Shown here: piece by piece, positions 53,904 through 62,343 of the stretch | Position numbering within the stretch: position 1 is the first letter of the stretch | Layout: every line of letters begins with the position of its first letter | Origin: Flavobacteriales bacterium | GTDB taxonomy: Bacteria > Bacteroidota > Bacteroidia > Flavobacteriales_F > PHOS-HE28 | Length of the DNA: 64,000 bases | Assembly (NCBI GenBank): GCA_024103275.1 | Contig: JAGFIV010000041.1 | Coordinates: 1 to 64,000, forward strand | Direction of reading: 5' to 3' | Translations under genes and position numbers: made by a program | The notes under the pieces: generated by a model | Database searches by the model: none | What the model was told of the DNA's origin: nothing | The model's input: the letters and a program-made list of their open reading frames with translations, nothing else

Positions 53904-54896
53904 TCACCCGCCGATGCTCACCATCGGGCGCGAGCTCAGGTCGTGAAGCACCTCCGCCTGCTTGTCGGGCTGGAAGCGTGGCAAACCGCCGAGCATTTGG
54001 TGTTTGGCCAGCACGTTGGCCTCGATCAGTGCCGAGAGGTCCTGGCCGCTGCGCAGCGGGGTTAACAGGTCGGTCTCTTCCCGTGCGAAGAGGCAGTTGC
54101 GCATCTTGCCCTCGGCCGTCAGGCGCAGGCGGTCGCAGCTGCCGCAGAACGGTTCGGTCACCGTGCTGATCACGGCGAAGGTGCCTTGCCAGCCTTTCAC
54201 GCGGTAGGCCTTTGCGGTGCTGTGCGGTTCATCATCCAGCTTCTCGATGGGGAAGGCGCTGCCGATGCGGCCGAGCATCTCGGCGTAAGTGTACACCTTG
54301 TCGCGGCCCCAATGGTTGCCCGCGAAGGGCATGAACTCGATGAAGCGCACATGCACGTTGCGGTCGCGGGTCAACCCCACGAAGCGCGGCAGCTCGTCCT
54401 CGTTCACGCCGCGCATCACCACGGTGTTCAGCTTCACGCGCAGGCCGCTGGCGATGGCCGCCTGGATGTTGGCCCACACCTGGTCAAAGCCCTCGCGCCG
54501 CGAGATGGCGCGGAAGCGGTCGGGATTGAAGGTGTCCAGGCTGATGTTCACGCTTTTCAGCCCGGCGGCGATCAGCGGCTCCAGGAAAAGGTGCAACCGC
54601 ATCGCGTTGGTGGAAAGGCCCAGCTTCACGGGCAGCTTCGCCAGGTCGGCCACGATCCCCGCCACGTCGCGCCGCATCAGCGGCTCGCCGCCGGTAAGGC
54701 GCACCTTGGTGATGCCGTACCGCTCCACGAAGAGCGTGGCCAGCGTGCGGATCTCCTCGCGCGTCATCAGCGCCTCGTTCTTCAGGAACTGCTGTTCCTC
54801 GGGCATGCAGTAGGCACAGCGCAGGTCGCACTTGTCCACGATGCTGATGCGCAGGCTGCGGTGCGTGCGGTTGAAGCGGTCGGTAAGCGCGGGCAT
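53904..54896 (-). CDS. moaA: GTP 3',8-cyclase MoaA
   Basis: A 330-residue radical SAM enzyme that starts molybdopterin synthesis from GTP. The N-terminal cluster motif is CDLRCAYCMPEEQ (CxxxCxxC). VRLTGGEPLMRRDVAGIV, NISLDTFNPDRFRAISRREG and FIEFMPFAGNHWGRDKVY are typical. The second 4Fe-4S site is FCGSCDRLRLTAEGKMRNCL. The protein ends in the double Gly needed for activity (SIGG). ATG 54896 is preferred; the frame extends 4 codons further. FdhD, also linked to Mo enzymes, lies 2.4 kb away. Confidence 0.96.
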   Translation of the reverse strand: MPALTDRFNRTHRSLRISIVDKCDLRCAYCMPEEQQFLKNEALMTREEIRTLATLFVERYGITKVRLTGGEPLMRRDVAGIVADLAKLPVKLGLSTNAMRLHLFLEPLIAAGLKSVNISLDTFNPDRFRAISRREGFDQVWANIQAAIASGLRVKLNTVVMRGVNEDELPRFVGLTRDRNVHVRFIEFMPFAGNHWGRDKVYTYAEMLGRIGSAFPIEKLDDEPHSTAKAYRVKGWQGTFAVISTVTEPFCGSCDRLRLTAEGKMRNCLFAREETDLLTPLRSGQDLSALIEANVLAKHQMLGGLPRFQPDKQAEVLHDLSSRPMVSIGG

Positions 54897-54905
54897 GGCG
54901 GGGAC

Positions 54906-54913
54906 CAAAGGTA
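54906..54913 (-). promoter_or_regulatory. -7 promoter element of moaA, start-proximal
   Basis: Minus-strand TACCTTTG, an exact TAnnTTTG match, 9 nt before the moaA ATG at 54896. Confidence 0.6.
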
Positions 54914-54958
54914 GGGAGGGCCATGTGCGGCTACCTTTCCTGCCTGAAACGCACCGGC

Positions 54959-56125
54959 ATGGACCGCGCTGATCTCTCCTTTATCCTGAACCATCTGGGC
55001 GAGGACCGCGAGGCCGGCTACCGCGCAGTGGTGCCGCCCATCGTGCAGAGCGGAAACTTCACCTACCCCAACGTGGCCGGGTTGCGCGCCGCCATGCGGC
55101 AGGAGTTCGACAGGCCCGTGTACACACGTGGCGCCAACCCCACGGTGACGATGGTGCGCCGCAAATTGGCGGCCTTGGAGCACGCGGAGGATGCGTTGTT
55201 GTTCGGCAGTGGCAGCGCGGCCATGGCAGCGGGGATCCTGGGCTTCGTGAAGGCGGGCGACCACATCGTATGTGTGAAGAAGCCTTACAGCTGGACCGCC
55301 AAATTGCTGGGCCACCTGCTACCGCGCTTCAATGTGGAAACGGACTTCATTGATGGCACCAACCCGGAGAACTTCCGCAAGGCCGCCCGGCCCAACACGC
55401 GGATGTTCATCACCGAAAGCCCCAACTCCGTCACTTTCGAACTGCAGGACCTGCGCGCCGTGGCGGCCATTGCCAAGGAACGCGGCATCCTCACCCTGTG
55501 CGACAACAGCTACAGCAGTCCGCTGTTCCAGAACCCGATCGACCTGGGCATCGACCTGGTGGCACACTCCGGCACCAAGTACCTCAACGGCCACAGCGAC
55601 GTGGTGTGCGGCGTGCTGGCGGGAAGCCGCGAACACATCCGCCAGGTGATGGCCGGTGAGTTCATGACGCTCGGCGCCATTCCCTCGCCGCACGATGCCT
55701 GGCTGGTGATGCGCGGCCTGCGCACCTTGGAGCTGCGCGCCCACCGCAGCGCGGACAGTGCCGAGAAGGTGGCGCGTTTCCTGGAGGCGCACCCCAAGGT
55801 GAAGCAGGTGAACTGGCCCTTCCTGGAAAGCTTCCCGCAGCACGGTCTCGCGAAGCGGCAGATGAAGCGCTGCGCCGGCCTGATGAGCATCCGCGTAGCC
55901 GCCGCTGACGTTGCCGCCGTGGAGCGCTTCTGCGACACCCTGCAGCGCTTCCTGCTTGCCGTGAGCTGGGGCGGGTACGAATCGCTGCAGTTCCCCACCG
56001 CCGCCGTAGTGGACCCCGCCGCGCCGTCCGGCGAGCTGCCCTGGGACCTGGTGCGGCTCTACGTCGGCTTGGAAGACCCCGAAGTGTTGATGCGGGACCT
56101 CGACCAAGCCTTGGCCAAGGTCTGA
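54959..56125 (+). CDS. Transsulfuration-family PLP enzyme
   Basis: A 388-residue Cys/Met-metabolism PLP enzyme (cystathionine gamma-synthase, beta- or gamma-lyase type). Features: PPIVQSGNFTYPNVAGLRAA, FDRPVYTRGANPTVTMVRRK, LFGSGSAAMAAGILGFVKAG, LCDNSYSSPLFQNPIDLGID, the PLP-binding Lys in AHSGTKYLNGHSDVVCGVLA, and the C-terminal SWGGYESLQFP and LVRLYVGLEDPEVLMRDL. Which reaction it performs cannot be decided from sequence alone. ATG 54959 is chosen; TACCTTTC at 54930-54937 may be a -7 element on this strand. It is divergent from moaA. Confidence 0.88.
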   Translation: MDRADLSFILNHLGEDREAGYRAVVPPIVQSGNFTYPNVAGLRAAMRQEFDRPVYTRGANPTVTMVRRKLAALEHAEDALLFGSGSAAMAAGILGFVKAGDHIVCVKKPYSWTAKLLGHLLPRFNVETDFIDGTNPENFRKAARPNTRMFITESPNSVTFELQDLRAVAAIAKERGILTLCDNSYSSPLFQNPIDLGIDLVAHSGTKYLNGHSDVVCGVLAGSREHIRQVMAGEFMTLGAIPSPHDAWLVMRGLRTLELRAHRSADSAEKVARFLEAHPKVKQVNWPFLESFPQHGLAKRQMKRCAGLMSIRVAAADVAAVERFCDTLQRFLLAVSWGGYESLQFPTAAVVDPAAPSGELPWDLVRLYVGLEDPEVLMRDLDQALAKV

Positions 56126-56176
56126 TCCGCAACCAAGGAACGCCGTGCCATCCAATGATGGCGGAATGCCGGAAGT

Positions 56177-56409
56177 TCAACTCTCGAGGGCCGAAATGAA
56201 CTGCTCCGGTGCAACTTGGATCTCGTTCAAGATCTTCCGGATCAACGGACGGCTGATGTCCTGGCCTTTATATGGTGCGGCAACGTGGTGTACCGTCCAT
56301 CCGGATGCCGATAGAAGACATGACTTCCCTTCCGCCGGACGATCACAAAACCCCAGCTTAGCAAACAACGCTCAAGGGTTTTCGCGCCAACGATGGGCAG
56401 GCTGCTCAT
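56177..56409 (-). pseudogene. hicA: Frameshifted HicA-type toxin gene
   Basis: From ATG 56409 the frame reads MSSLPIVGAKTLER, then GFVIVRRKGSHVFYRHPDGR, the HicA fold with its catalytic His in GSH. The natural continuation KGQDISRPLIRKILNEIQVA lies in another frame (ending at 56177). Two extra bases near 56270-56273 (CATAT before AAAGGC, minus strand) shift translation, which then stops at 56242-56244 after 55 residues. A second, compensated pair of indels changes the expected RLFAKLGF to RCLLSWGF. The dsRNA-binding C-terminus is therefore lost. The gene overlaps hicB by 4 nt. Confidence 0.75.
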
Positions 56410-56636
56410 ACCGCGATGGAGAACGACTGCAGGCCGACGAACTGGGGAAGGCCATCAATATCTTCCGGAGTCATTTCCTCCATGCACAATTCCACCACCT
56501 CCTTCAGGTTCGCCTGCAATTCATCCAAGCTTTTCGCTTGCGTGTGGGCTCCCGGTATGCTGGGTACCATGCCGATGTAAAGGCCGGTCTCCGGGTCGCG
56601 CTCGACGTGTGCCGTCAGCTGTATTTGGCGCATCAT
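56406..56636 (-). CDS. hicB: HicB-type antitoxin
   Basis: A 76-residue partial-RNase-H-fold antitoxin: QIQLTAHVERDPETGLYIGM, VPSIPGAHTQAKSLDELQAN, LKEVVELCMEEM. In HicAB systems it sequesters the HicA ribonuclease. This is the hicB-first gene order with an ATGA overlap into hicA. The antitoxin is intact although the toxin gene is frameshifted. Two adjacent ATG codons (56636 and 56633) are possible starts. Confidence 0.85.
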   Translation of the reverse strand: MMRQIQLTAHVERDPETGLYIGMVPSIPGAHTQAKSLDELQANLKEVVELCMEEMTPEDIDGLPQFVGLQSFSIAV

Positions 56637-56708
56637 GATCAGCTTCGCTCAAGGGTAACGCGAATCCGAGGTGCCTGCCATGCCGGCCGTTTTCACCAAC
56701 TTTCGCCC

Positions 56709-57281
56709 ATGCCCTGTGCTGAAAAACCCCGCTGCCCCTGGTGCTTGAAGGATGACATCTACAAGCGCTACCACGACGAGGTGTGGGGCGTGCCCGAGCA
56801 CGACGACCGCAAGCTCTTCGCCAAGTTGATCCTCGATGGGGCGCAGGCCGGGCTCAGTTGGTACACGATACTGATCCGCAGCGAGGGCTACCGCAAGGCA
56901 TATGAGAACTGGAACGTGGGGAAGATCGCACGCTACGGTGAGAAGGACATTGCACGGTTGATGAACGATCCCGGCATCATCCGCAACCGGGCGAAGATCA
57001 AGGCCTCCATCGCCAATGCGCAGGCGTGGCTGAAGATCATGGAGGACGGCCCCGGCAGCTTCGACCGCTTCCTCTGGAAGCACGTGGATGGCAGGACCAA
57101 GGTGAACCGATGGAAGGAATCATCGCAAGTGCCGGCCTCTTCACCGGAAAGCGATGCCCTGAGCAAGGACCTGAAGAAGCACGGATTCAAGTTTTGCGGC
57201 ACCACCATCGTCTATGCCTTCATGCAGGCCTGCGGCCTGGTGGACGACCACTTGGAGGGGTGCTGGCGCCGGGGCGCGTAA
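56709..57281 (+). CDS. tag: DNA-3-methyladenine glycosylase I
   Basis: A 190-residue base-excision repair enzyme that removes 3-methyladenine. The N-terminal zinc/active region RCPWCLKDDIYKRYHDEVWG, then PEHDDRKLFAKLILDGAQAG, LSWYTILIRSEGYRKAYENW, GIIRNRAKIKASIANAQAWL, and the C-terminal HGFKFCGTTIVYAFMQACGL with DDHLEGC cover the family profile. ATG 56709 is chosen. It stands between the hicBA remnant and fdhD. Confidence 0.95.
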   Translation: MPCAEKPRCPWCLKDDIYKRYHDEVWGVPEHDDRKLFAKLILDGAQAGLSWYTILIRSEGYRKAYENWNVGKIARYGEKDIARLMNDPGIIRNRAKIKASIANAQAWLKIMEDGPGSFDRFLWKHVDGRTKVNRWKESSQVPASSPESDALSKDLKKHGFKFCGTTIVYAFMQACGLVDDHLEGCWRRGA

Positions 57282-57314
57282 TTTTCCCGGCCTTCCGCGA
57301 GGTTGGTGCAGCCC

Positions 57315-58184
57315 ATGCGTATCCCCGTTGCCCATAGCCGCATCCGGCGTTACCAACGCGGCACATGGAGCGGCCCCGATGATATCGTGGTGGTGGAGGA
57401 GCCCTTGGAGATCCGCCTGGGCCATGGCCCCATGGAGGATCGCAAGGAGATGCGCCTGAGCGTGACCATGCGCACCCCGGGGCAGGACGAGGAGCTGGCC
57501 TTGGGCTTCATTTTTACCGAGGGCATCATCATCGCGTTTTCAGAGGTGCTTCGGGTGGAATACTGCGAAAACGTGAAGGAGGAGGAGCGGGGCAACGTGG
57601 TGCGGGTGGAACTGCACCCCGACGTGCAGTTGGACCAGGCGCGCTGGCAGCGCAACTTTTACACCACCAGCAGCTGCGGGGTGTGCGGCAAGACCAGCAT
57701 TGAGGCGGTGCATGCGCAGCGCGTACGCACCATTCGGCCATGGGGCCCGGTTGACCCCGCGGTGGTCACCGCGTTGCCGGGGCGCATGCGCGAAGCACAG
57801 GTGATCTACAAGCACACGGGCGGCATCCATGCGGCGGCGCTTTTCGACCGGGAGGGCAAGCTCCTGCTCATGCGCGAGGATGTGGGCCGCCACAACGCCG
57901 TGGACAAGGTGATCGGAGCATGGCTGTTGTCAGGGCGATCGGATCCAGCAGGCGACCCCGGACAACCGGCAACCAACAACTGCCAGCTGCTCGTCAGCGG
58001 CCGGGCCGGCTTCGAGCTGGTGCAGAAGTGCATCATGGCAGGCCTTCCCCTGATGGCCGCCGTAGGGGCGCCATCCTCCTTGGCGCTGCAGCTGGCGCGG
58101 GATTCCGGGCTCACGCTTATCGGCTTCCTCAGCGGCGACCGCTTCAACATGTATTCCCCTGCGGGAGAGCTGGATACGAATTGA
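57315..58184 (+). CDS. fdhD: Formate dehydrogenase accessory sulfurtransferase FdhD
   Basis: A 289-residue protein that delivers sulfur to the molybdenum centre of formate dehydrogenase-type enzymes. Features: EEPLEIRLGHGPMEDRKEMR, SVTMRTPGQDEELALGFIFT, the essential Cys pair in TTSSCGVCGKTSIEA, HTGGIHAAALFDREGKLLLM, REDVGRHNAVDKVIG, and LVSGRAGFELVQKCIMAGLP. No formate dehydrogenase genes are in the window. In-frame TTG 57303 and GTG 57306 lie upstream; ATG 57315 is used. Confidence 0.94.
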   Translation: MRIPVAHSRIRRYQRGTWSGPDDIVVVEEPLEIRLGHGPMEDRKEMRLSVTMRTPGQDEELALGFIFTEGIIIAFSEVLRVEYCENVKEEERGNVVRVELHPDVQLDQARWQRNFYTTSSCGVCGKTSIEAVHAQRVRTIRPWGPVDPAVVTALPGRMREAQVIYKHTGGIHAAALFDREGKLLLMREDVGRHNAVDKVIGAWLLSGRSDPAGDPGQPATNNCQLLVSGRAGFELVQKCIMAGLPLMAAVGAPSSLALQLARDSGLTLIGFLSGDRFNMYSPAGELDTN

Positions 58185-58363
58185 CGATCACCGGACACGC
58201 CTTCCGGGAGGGGCGTGATAACTTGCAGGCCCGGCGGAGCTTGTCGCACCGGCAGGCAGGCGGGGCGAACAGGTCCGCCGATGGGATGTTTCCTGTTGAA
58301 CACGACGCACGGAGCCACGGCTCCGCCAAACGCATCGGCCTGCATGAACCAACTGAACGCACC

Positions 58364-59098
58364 ATGGAAATAACACCGGAACGGACCGTGGGGTCCATCG
58401 TGGCCGAAGACTACCGCGCCGCAGCCGTCATGGACCGATACCGCATTGAATATTGCTGCCACGGTGGGCGGTCGTTGCAGGAATCCTGCGAACGCCTGAA
58501 ACTCGACCCGCGGCAATTGATGGACGAGATCCGTGCAGCATTGGCGGCCATGCCTGCAGGCGTGGATGATGCAGGCACATGGCCACTGGACCAGCTGGCG
58601 GACCACGTGGAGACTGTGCACCACCGCTATGTGGAGGAGCGCGGCCCCATCCTCAAGAACAACCTCGCCAAACTCTGTGAGGAGCATGGGGAAGCACACC
58701 CGGAGCTCTTTACCATCCAGGACGAATTCAGTACCTGCCTGGGTGCCATGGCGATGCACATGAAGAAGGAGGAATTGCTGCTGTTCCCCTTCGTGCGCAA
58801 GTTGGCCAAGGGAGCGCGGACGGGCGAGCCGATCAAGGCCGCCCGCTTCGGCAGCGTGGAAAACCCGGTGAAGGCAATGATGGAAGACCACAACGACGAA
58901 GGTGCCCGCTTCCGGCGCATGCGCGCCGTGAGCGACAACTTCACCGTGCCCGCCGATGGCTCTCCGCTCTACACAACCACATTCAACATGCTCAAGGAGT
59001 TCGAGCACGACCTGCACCGCCACATCCACCTGGAGAACAACATCATGTTCCCCCGGGCCATTGAAATGGAGAAGCACGTGACGTATGTCCCCCAATAG
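58364..59098 (+). CDS. ric: Iron-sulfur cluster repair di-iron protein Ric (ScdA/YtfE)
   Basis: A 244-residue protein. The N-terminal ScdA_N domain has VGSIVAEDYRAAAVMDRYRI followed by EYCCHGGRSLQE; the hemerythrin-like di-iron domain has LADHVETVHHRYVEERGPIL, CEEHGEAHPELFTIQDEF, MAMHMKKEELLLFPF, MMEDHNDEGARFRRMRAVSD and FEHDLHRHIHLENNIMFPRA. Ric repairs clusters damaged by nitric oxide and oxidants. A second hemerythrin gene overlaps its end by 14 nt. The 179 bp upstream hold no clear -7 element. Confidence 0.93.
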   Translation: MEITPERTVGSIVAEDYRAAAVMDRYRIEYCCHGGRSLQESCERLKLDPRQLMDEIRAALAAMPAGVDDAGTWPLDQLADHVETVHHRYVEERGPILKNNLAKLCEEHGEAHPELFTIQDEFSTCLGAMAMHMKKEELLLFPFVRKLAKGARTGEPIKAARFGSVENPVKAMMEDHNDEGARFRRMRAVSDNFTVPADGSPLYTTTFNMLKEFEHDLHRHIHLENNIMFPRAIEMEKHVTYVPQ

Positions 59099-59540
59099 GC
59101 TCCCGGAGCTGCAAGGCATCAGGCATGACCACCAGGATGTGCTGGAACTGAGCCGGAAGATCCGGGCGGGCATGGGGGCGGATGTGGCACCGGACCGCAT
59201 CCAGCGATACTGCCGCCGCTTTCTCAAGTGGCACCTCCGGCCGCATTTCGAGGTGGAGGAACGGGCGCTGTTCCCCATCATCGGCATGGACCATCCCTTG
59301 GTGCGCAAGGCCATGGCGGGCCACCGGCGGCTGCAGCGCCTGATCAACGGCCGCGGCGACCCCGAAGTGGCGCTTTCGCTGATCGAGGAGGAATTGGAGG
59401 CCCAGGTACGGCTGGAGGAGCGGGAATTGCTGGCCTGCATCCTGGATGCGGCCACGCCCGGCCAGCTGGCCGAGGTGATGAGGGCCCATGCAGCCCTGCC
59501 GGAGCATGCCCTCCACGGGCACGACGTATTCTGGAAGTAG
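59085..59540 (+). CDS. Hemerythrin domain protein
   Basis: A 151-residue four-helix protein: QGIRHDHQDVLELSRKI, FLKWHLRPHFEVEERALFPI, MAGHRRLQRLINGRGDPEV and LEAQVRLEERELLACILDAA. His/Glu ligands fit a di-iron hemerythrin fold. Overlap with ric suggests a shared role in handling NO or oxygen. The third helix motif is slightly degenerate, so ligand occupancy needs structural checking. Confidence 0.85.
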   Translation: MSPNRLPELQGIRHDHQDVLELSRKIRAGMGADVAPDRIQRYCRRFLKWHLRPHFEVEERALFPIIGMDHPLVRKAMAGHRRLQRLINGRGDPEVALSLIEEELEAQVRLEERELLACILDAATPGQLAEVMRAHAALPEHALHGHDVFWK

Positions 59541-59579
59541 GCGCGGCGGCCGGGATCCCGAACGTCGGCGACACGGCTT

Positions 59580-59963
59580 TTACCGGGTCTTCAGCAGCCA
59601 GGCGTGGCTTTGCCGGCCATCGGCGCTGGACCACAGGTAGCACACGCAGGACGACGGATCATCAGTCAGGGCCACCACGTCGGGGTGGTCGGCGCTGGCG
59701 AAGAACAGGTGGATGCGCCCCTTCTCACGGTCGATCCAGGCCTGCGGCAGCTCGCCCTGTTCCACGATGGTGACCAGGACGCTCTTGGCGATGCTGAGCC
59801 CCGAGGCCGGCTCCCCCTTGAACAACAGCAACCCGGGATGCTTGCGCGACCGCCTCCGAAGCTTCACGGCCTCCACTTGGCCAATGGACCGCTGCCCGGC
59901 CCTTCGGGCGGCAGGCTTTTCGCGCATGGCAGGCCCGGAGGGGAGGTCTTTATCACCAGTCAT
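59580..59963 (-). CDS. Hypothetical protein
   Basis: A 127-residue frame. The N-terminal 45 residues are basic and low in order (AARRAGQRSIGQVEAVKLRR), and the rest looks like a compact alpha/beta domain: SGLSIAKSVLVTIVEQGELP, RIHLFFASADHPDVVALTDD, CVCYLWSSADGRQSHAWLLK. I do not recognise it. CATATTTG at 59983-59990 on the minus strand (one mismatch to TAnnTTTG) supports a real gene starting at ATG 59963. It has no membrane segment or signal peptide. Confidence 0.6.
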   Translation of the reverse strand: MTGDKDLPSGPAMREKPAARRAGQRSIGQVEAVKLRRRSRKHPGLLLFKGEPASGLSIAKSVLVTIVEQGELPQAWIDREKGRIHLFFASADHPDVVALTDDPSSCVCYLWSSADGRQSHAWLLKTR

Positions 59964-60005
59964 GTGCAGGGGCCGCTTGGGGCAAATATGGGAGATCGCC
60001 GCCGA

Positions 60006-61226
60006 TCAGTCCGTGGCCGCGGGTGCATGTCCCTTGGACCGGCGGTCCTTGGCCGTGCGCCGCAGCCAGCCCGGTGCCACCGCCGCGCCCACGAAGAGGT
60101 AGAAGTAATAGGTGAACAAACGCCACAGCAGGGCCACCACCACCAGCAGGGCGCCGGCGGGCATCAGGTCGCGCATGAAGCCCACGAACGCGAATTCGGC
60201 GGCACCGCTGGCACCCGGCGTGGGGCTGATCAGCAGGATCACCCACAGCACGATCTGCCGGGCATACATCAGGATATGGCTGCTCACCGGGAAGAAGGCG
60301 GCGACGATGAAGTTGAGCACCAGGAAACGCGAGCCCCACGAGCACCAGGTGGCCGCAATGGCCTTCAGCCAGAAGGAAAGCGGCCTGCCCTTGTAAGCCG
60401 CACTGGCAGCGATCAGGTCGTCGCCCGCCTTGGCCATGTGCGGCCGCAGGCGGCGCACCCAGCGGTGCTTGAAAAGGCTCACCAGGAAGTATTTGATGGC
60501 GCGCGGGCGGAAGAACACCGAATAGAAGATGGCGATCTTCATCACCGCGATCAGCGCATAGCCGATCCAGAACAAGGCTTGCACGGGCAGGCCCCACAGG
60601 GCCTCGTCCAGCTCGGGCGGGAACAGGCGGTCCATGCCCACCAGGAGGAACACGGCCGGGGCCACCACCAGGAAGAAGATCTCGTCCAGCATGGCCGTCA
60701 CCAGCGCGATGGCGGCGCTGCGGCCCAGGGGCATGCCGTCCTTGGCCATCACATACACGGCCACGCTGGTGCCGCCCACCACCGCAGGGGCCGCGGCCGT
60801 GGCGAACTCCCACAAGGCGATCACCTGGAAGGAACGCTTCCAGCCAAACTCGCCGTTGGTGAGGATGCGCAGCCGGATGATGTAGCCCAAGTCGCGCAGC
60901 ACGTTGGCGGCCAGCGCCGCCGCCAGCAACCACCAGCCCCAGCGCGCCAGCCGCACGCTGCGCAGGCGCTCCAGGCCGCTCATCAACCGGTAATCGCCGC
61001 GCATGGCGGGAACGAACTCCGCAGGGTCGCCCAGGTCGGGCACCCCGTTGCCATTATGGTCCACCCAGGCGTGGTCGCCCATGCCGTCGGCCACCCGTTC
61101 GAAACCCTGCTCGCGCAACTCGCTCCACAGCAGGAAGACCACGGCCAGCAACCCCAGCGCCACAGGCAGCAAGGTGCGCCAAAAGCGGAACGACCGGCGT
61201 ACCTGCTGCTCCTCGCGGGCATCCAT
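60006..61226 (-). CDS. LPG synthase-type membrane protein (UPF0104 fold)
   Basis: About 406 residues with eight to nine helices, matching the lysylphosphatidylglycerol synthase transmembrane family: RDLGYIIRLRILTNGEFGWK, SFQVIALWEFATAAAPAVVG, GGTSVAVYVMAKDGMPLGRS and ISPTPGASGAAEFAFVGFMR. The aminoacyl-transfer domain is absent, as in flippase-like members of this family. Between the first two helices lies an EF-hand-like loop DHNGNGVPDLGD (residues 56-67), an unusual insert. ATG 61226 is used; an in-frame ATG at 61310 would overlap the start of the divergent EamA gene. TACCTTGG at 61261-61268 is a possible -7 element. Confidence 0.82.
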   Translation of the reverse strand: MDAREEQQVRRSFRFWRTLLPVALGLLAVVFLLWSELREQGFERVADGMGDHAWVDHNGNGVPDLGDPAEFVPAMRGDYRLMSGLERLRSVRLARWGWWLLAAALAANVLRDLGYIIRLRILTNGEFGWKRSFQVIALWEFATAAAPAVVGGTSVAVYVMAKDGMPLGRSAAIALVTAMLDEIFFLVVAPAVFLLVGMDRLFPPELDEALWGLPVQALFWIGYALIAVMKIAIFYSVFFRPRAIKYFLVSLFKHRWVRRLRPHMAKAGDDLIAASAAYKGRPLSFWLKAIAATWCSWGSRFLVLNFIVAAFFPVSSHILMYARQIVLWVILLISPTPGASGAAEFAFVGFMRDLMPAGALLVVVALLWRLFTYYFYLFVGAAVAPGWLRRTAKDRRSKGHAPAATD

Positions 61227-61308
61227 GCCCAGCTCTTCCTGTGCCACCTTTGCCACGGGGCCAAGGTATTCCGTGTCCGGGGTCCTTGTCCATCCACCCA
61301 CGCCATTC

Positions 61309-62193
61309 ATGGACCGCCGATCGTTGGCCCTCGCCGCACTCTTCCTCGTCAACCTGCTGTTCGGCATCAACTACGTGGTGGCCAAGGACCTGATGCCCCG
61401 GGTGATCGACCCTTCGGGGTTCGTGGTGCTGCGCGTGGCGGGGGCCAGCCTGCTGTTCTGGCCGATGTGGATGATCAGGCGGGAACGGGTGGCCCGCTCC
61501 GACATCAAGCGGCTGGTGCTGTGTGGGCTTACCGGCGTGGCCATCAACCAGCTGATGTTCTTCCACGGCCTGATGCGCACTTCGCCCGTGCATGCCAGCA
61601 TCATCATGGTGGCCACGCCCATCCTGGTGCTGGTGCTCAGCGGGGTGCTTATCGGGGAGCGCATCACGCGGGCCAAGGCGCTGGGCGTGGCGCTGGGCGC
61701 CGCCGGTGCCCTGGTGCTCATCTTCATGGGATCGCGGGCCGATGGCACCGCCTCCGTGGCGGGCGACCTCTTCATCTTCATCAATGCTGCATCCTACGCG
61801 CTGTTCCTGGTGATGGTAAAGCCCCTGATGGCCAAGTACGAGGCCACCACGGTGATGAGCTGGTGCTTCCTGGTGGGCAGTCTGGTGATCATTCCGTTCG
61901 GTGCGGGCAACCTGGGGGCCGTGGACTGGCATGGCCTGACCACGGCCGACATCGGCGGGCTGCTCTTCGTGGTGGTCATGGTCACCTTCGTGGCCTACCT
62001 GCTGAATACCTGGGCCCTGCGCGCCGTGCAGCCCAGCGTGGCCGGTTCGTTCATCTACCTGCAGCCGGTGCTGGCGCTGGTGGTCACCTGGCTGTGGCTG
62101 CCGGACGAACTGGGCCTTGGCTGGCCGCAAGCGCTGGGTGCCGCCTGCATCTTTCTGGGTGTTTGGCTGGTGGGCAAACGGGAGCGGGGGTGA
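61309..62193 (+). CDS. EamA/DMT-family transporter
   Basis: A 294-residue protein with ten membrane helices in two homologous halves of five, the drug/metabolite transporter plan. Features: LALAALFLVNLLFGINYVVA, HGLMRTSPVHASIIMVATPI, LIGERITRAKALGVALGAAG, and in the second half WALRAVQPSVAGSFIYLQPV and ALGAACIFLGVWLVGKRERG. The substrate is unknown. Its start codon is on the edge of the divergent LPG-synthase-type gene region. Confidence 0.9.
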   Translation: MDRRSLALAALFLVNLLFGINYVVAKDLMPRVIDPSGFVVLRVAGASLLFWPMWMIRRERVARSDIKRLVLCGLTGVAINQLMFFHGLMRTSPVHASIIMVATPILVLVLSGVLIGERITRAKALGVALGAAGALVLIFMGSRADGTASVAGDLFIFINAASYALFLVMVKPLMAKYEATTVMSWCFLVGSLVIIPFGAGNLGAVDWHGLTTADIGGLLFVVVMVTFVAYLLNTWALRAVQPSVAGSFIYLQPVLALVVTWLWLPDELGLGWPQALGAACIFLGVWLVGKRERG

Positions 62194-62201
62194 GGAAGTT
62201 G

Positions 62202-62225
62202 CCAATTCGCCAATTCGCCAATTCG
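62202..62225. repeat. Short tandem repeat CCAATTCG x3
   Basis: Three exact 8-bp units CCAATTCG just after the EamA gene. GCCAATT-type sequences also occur in the intergenic parts of direct repeat A (near 15374-15390 and 16868-16885). Confidence 0.85.
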
Positions 62226-62329
62226 CCGGTCCGGCAATGTGACGAAGGCCATCGCTACCTGATCCATCGGGGCACCGGCCTTACCTCCTTACCACCCCCA
62301 CCCCATCACGCCATCACCCGCAGCGCGGC

Positions 62330-62337
62330 TACATTTG
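62330..62337 (+). promoter_or_regulatory. -7 promoter element, start-proximal
   Basis: TACATTTG, an exact TAnnTTTG match, 6 nt before the ATG of the yicC-family gene. Confidence 0.6.
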
Positions 62338-62343
62338 TGGCCC

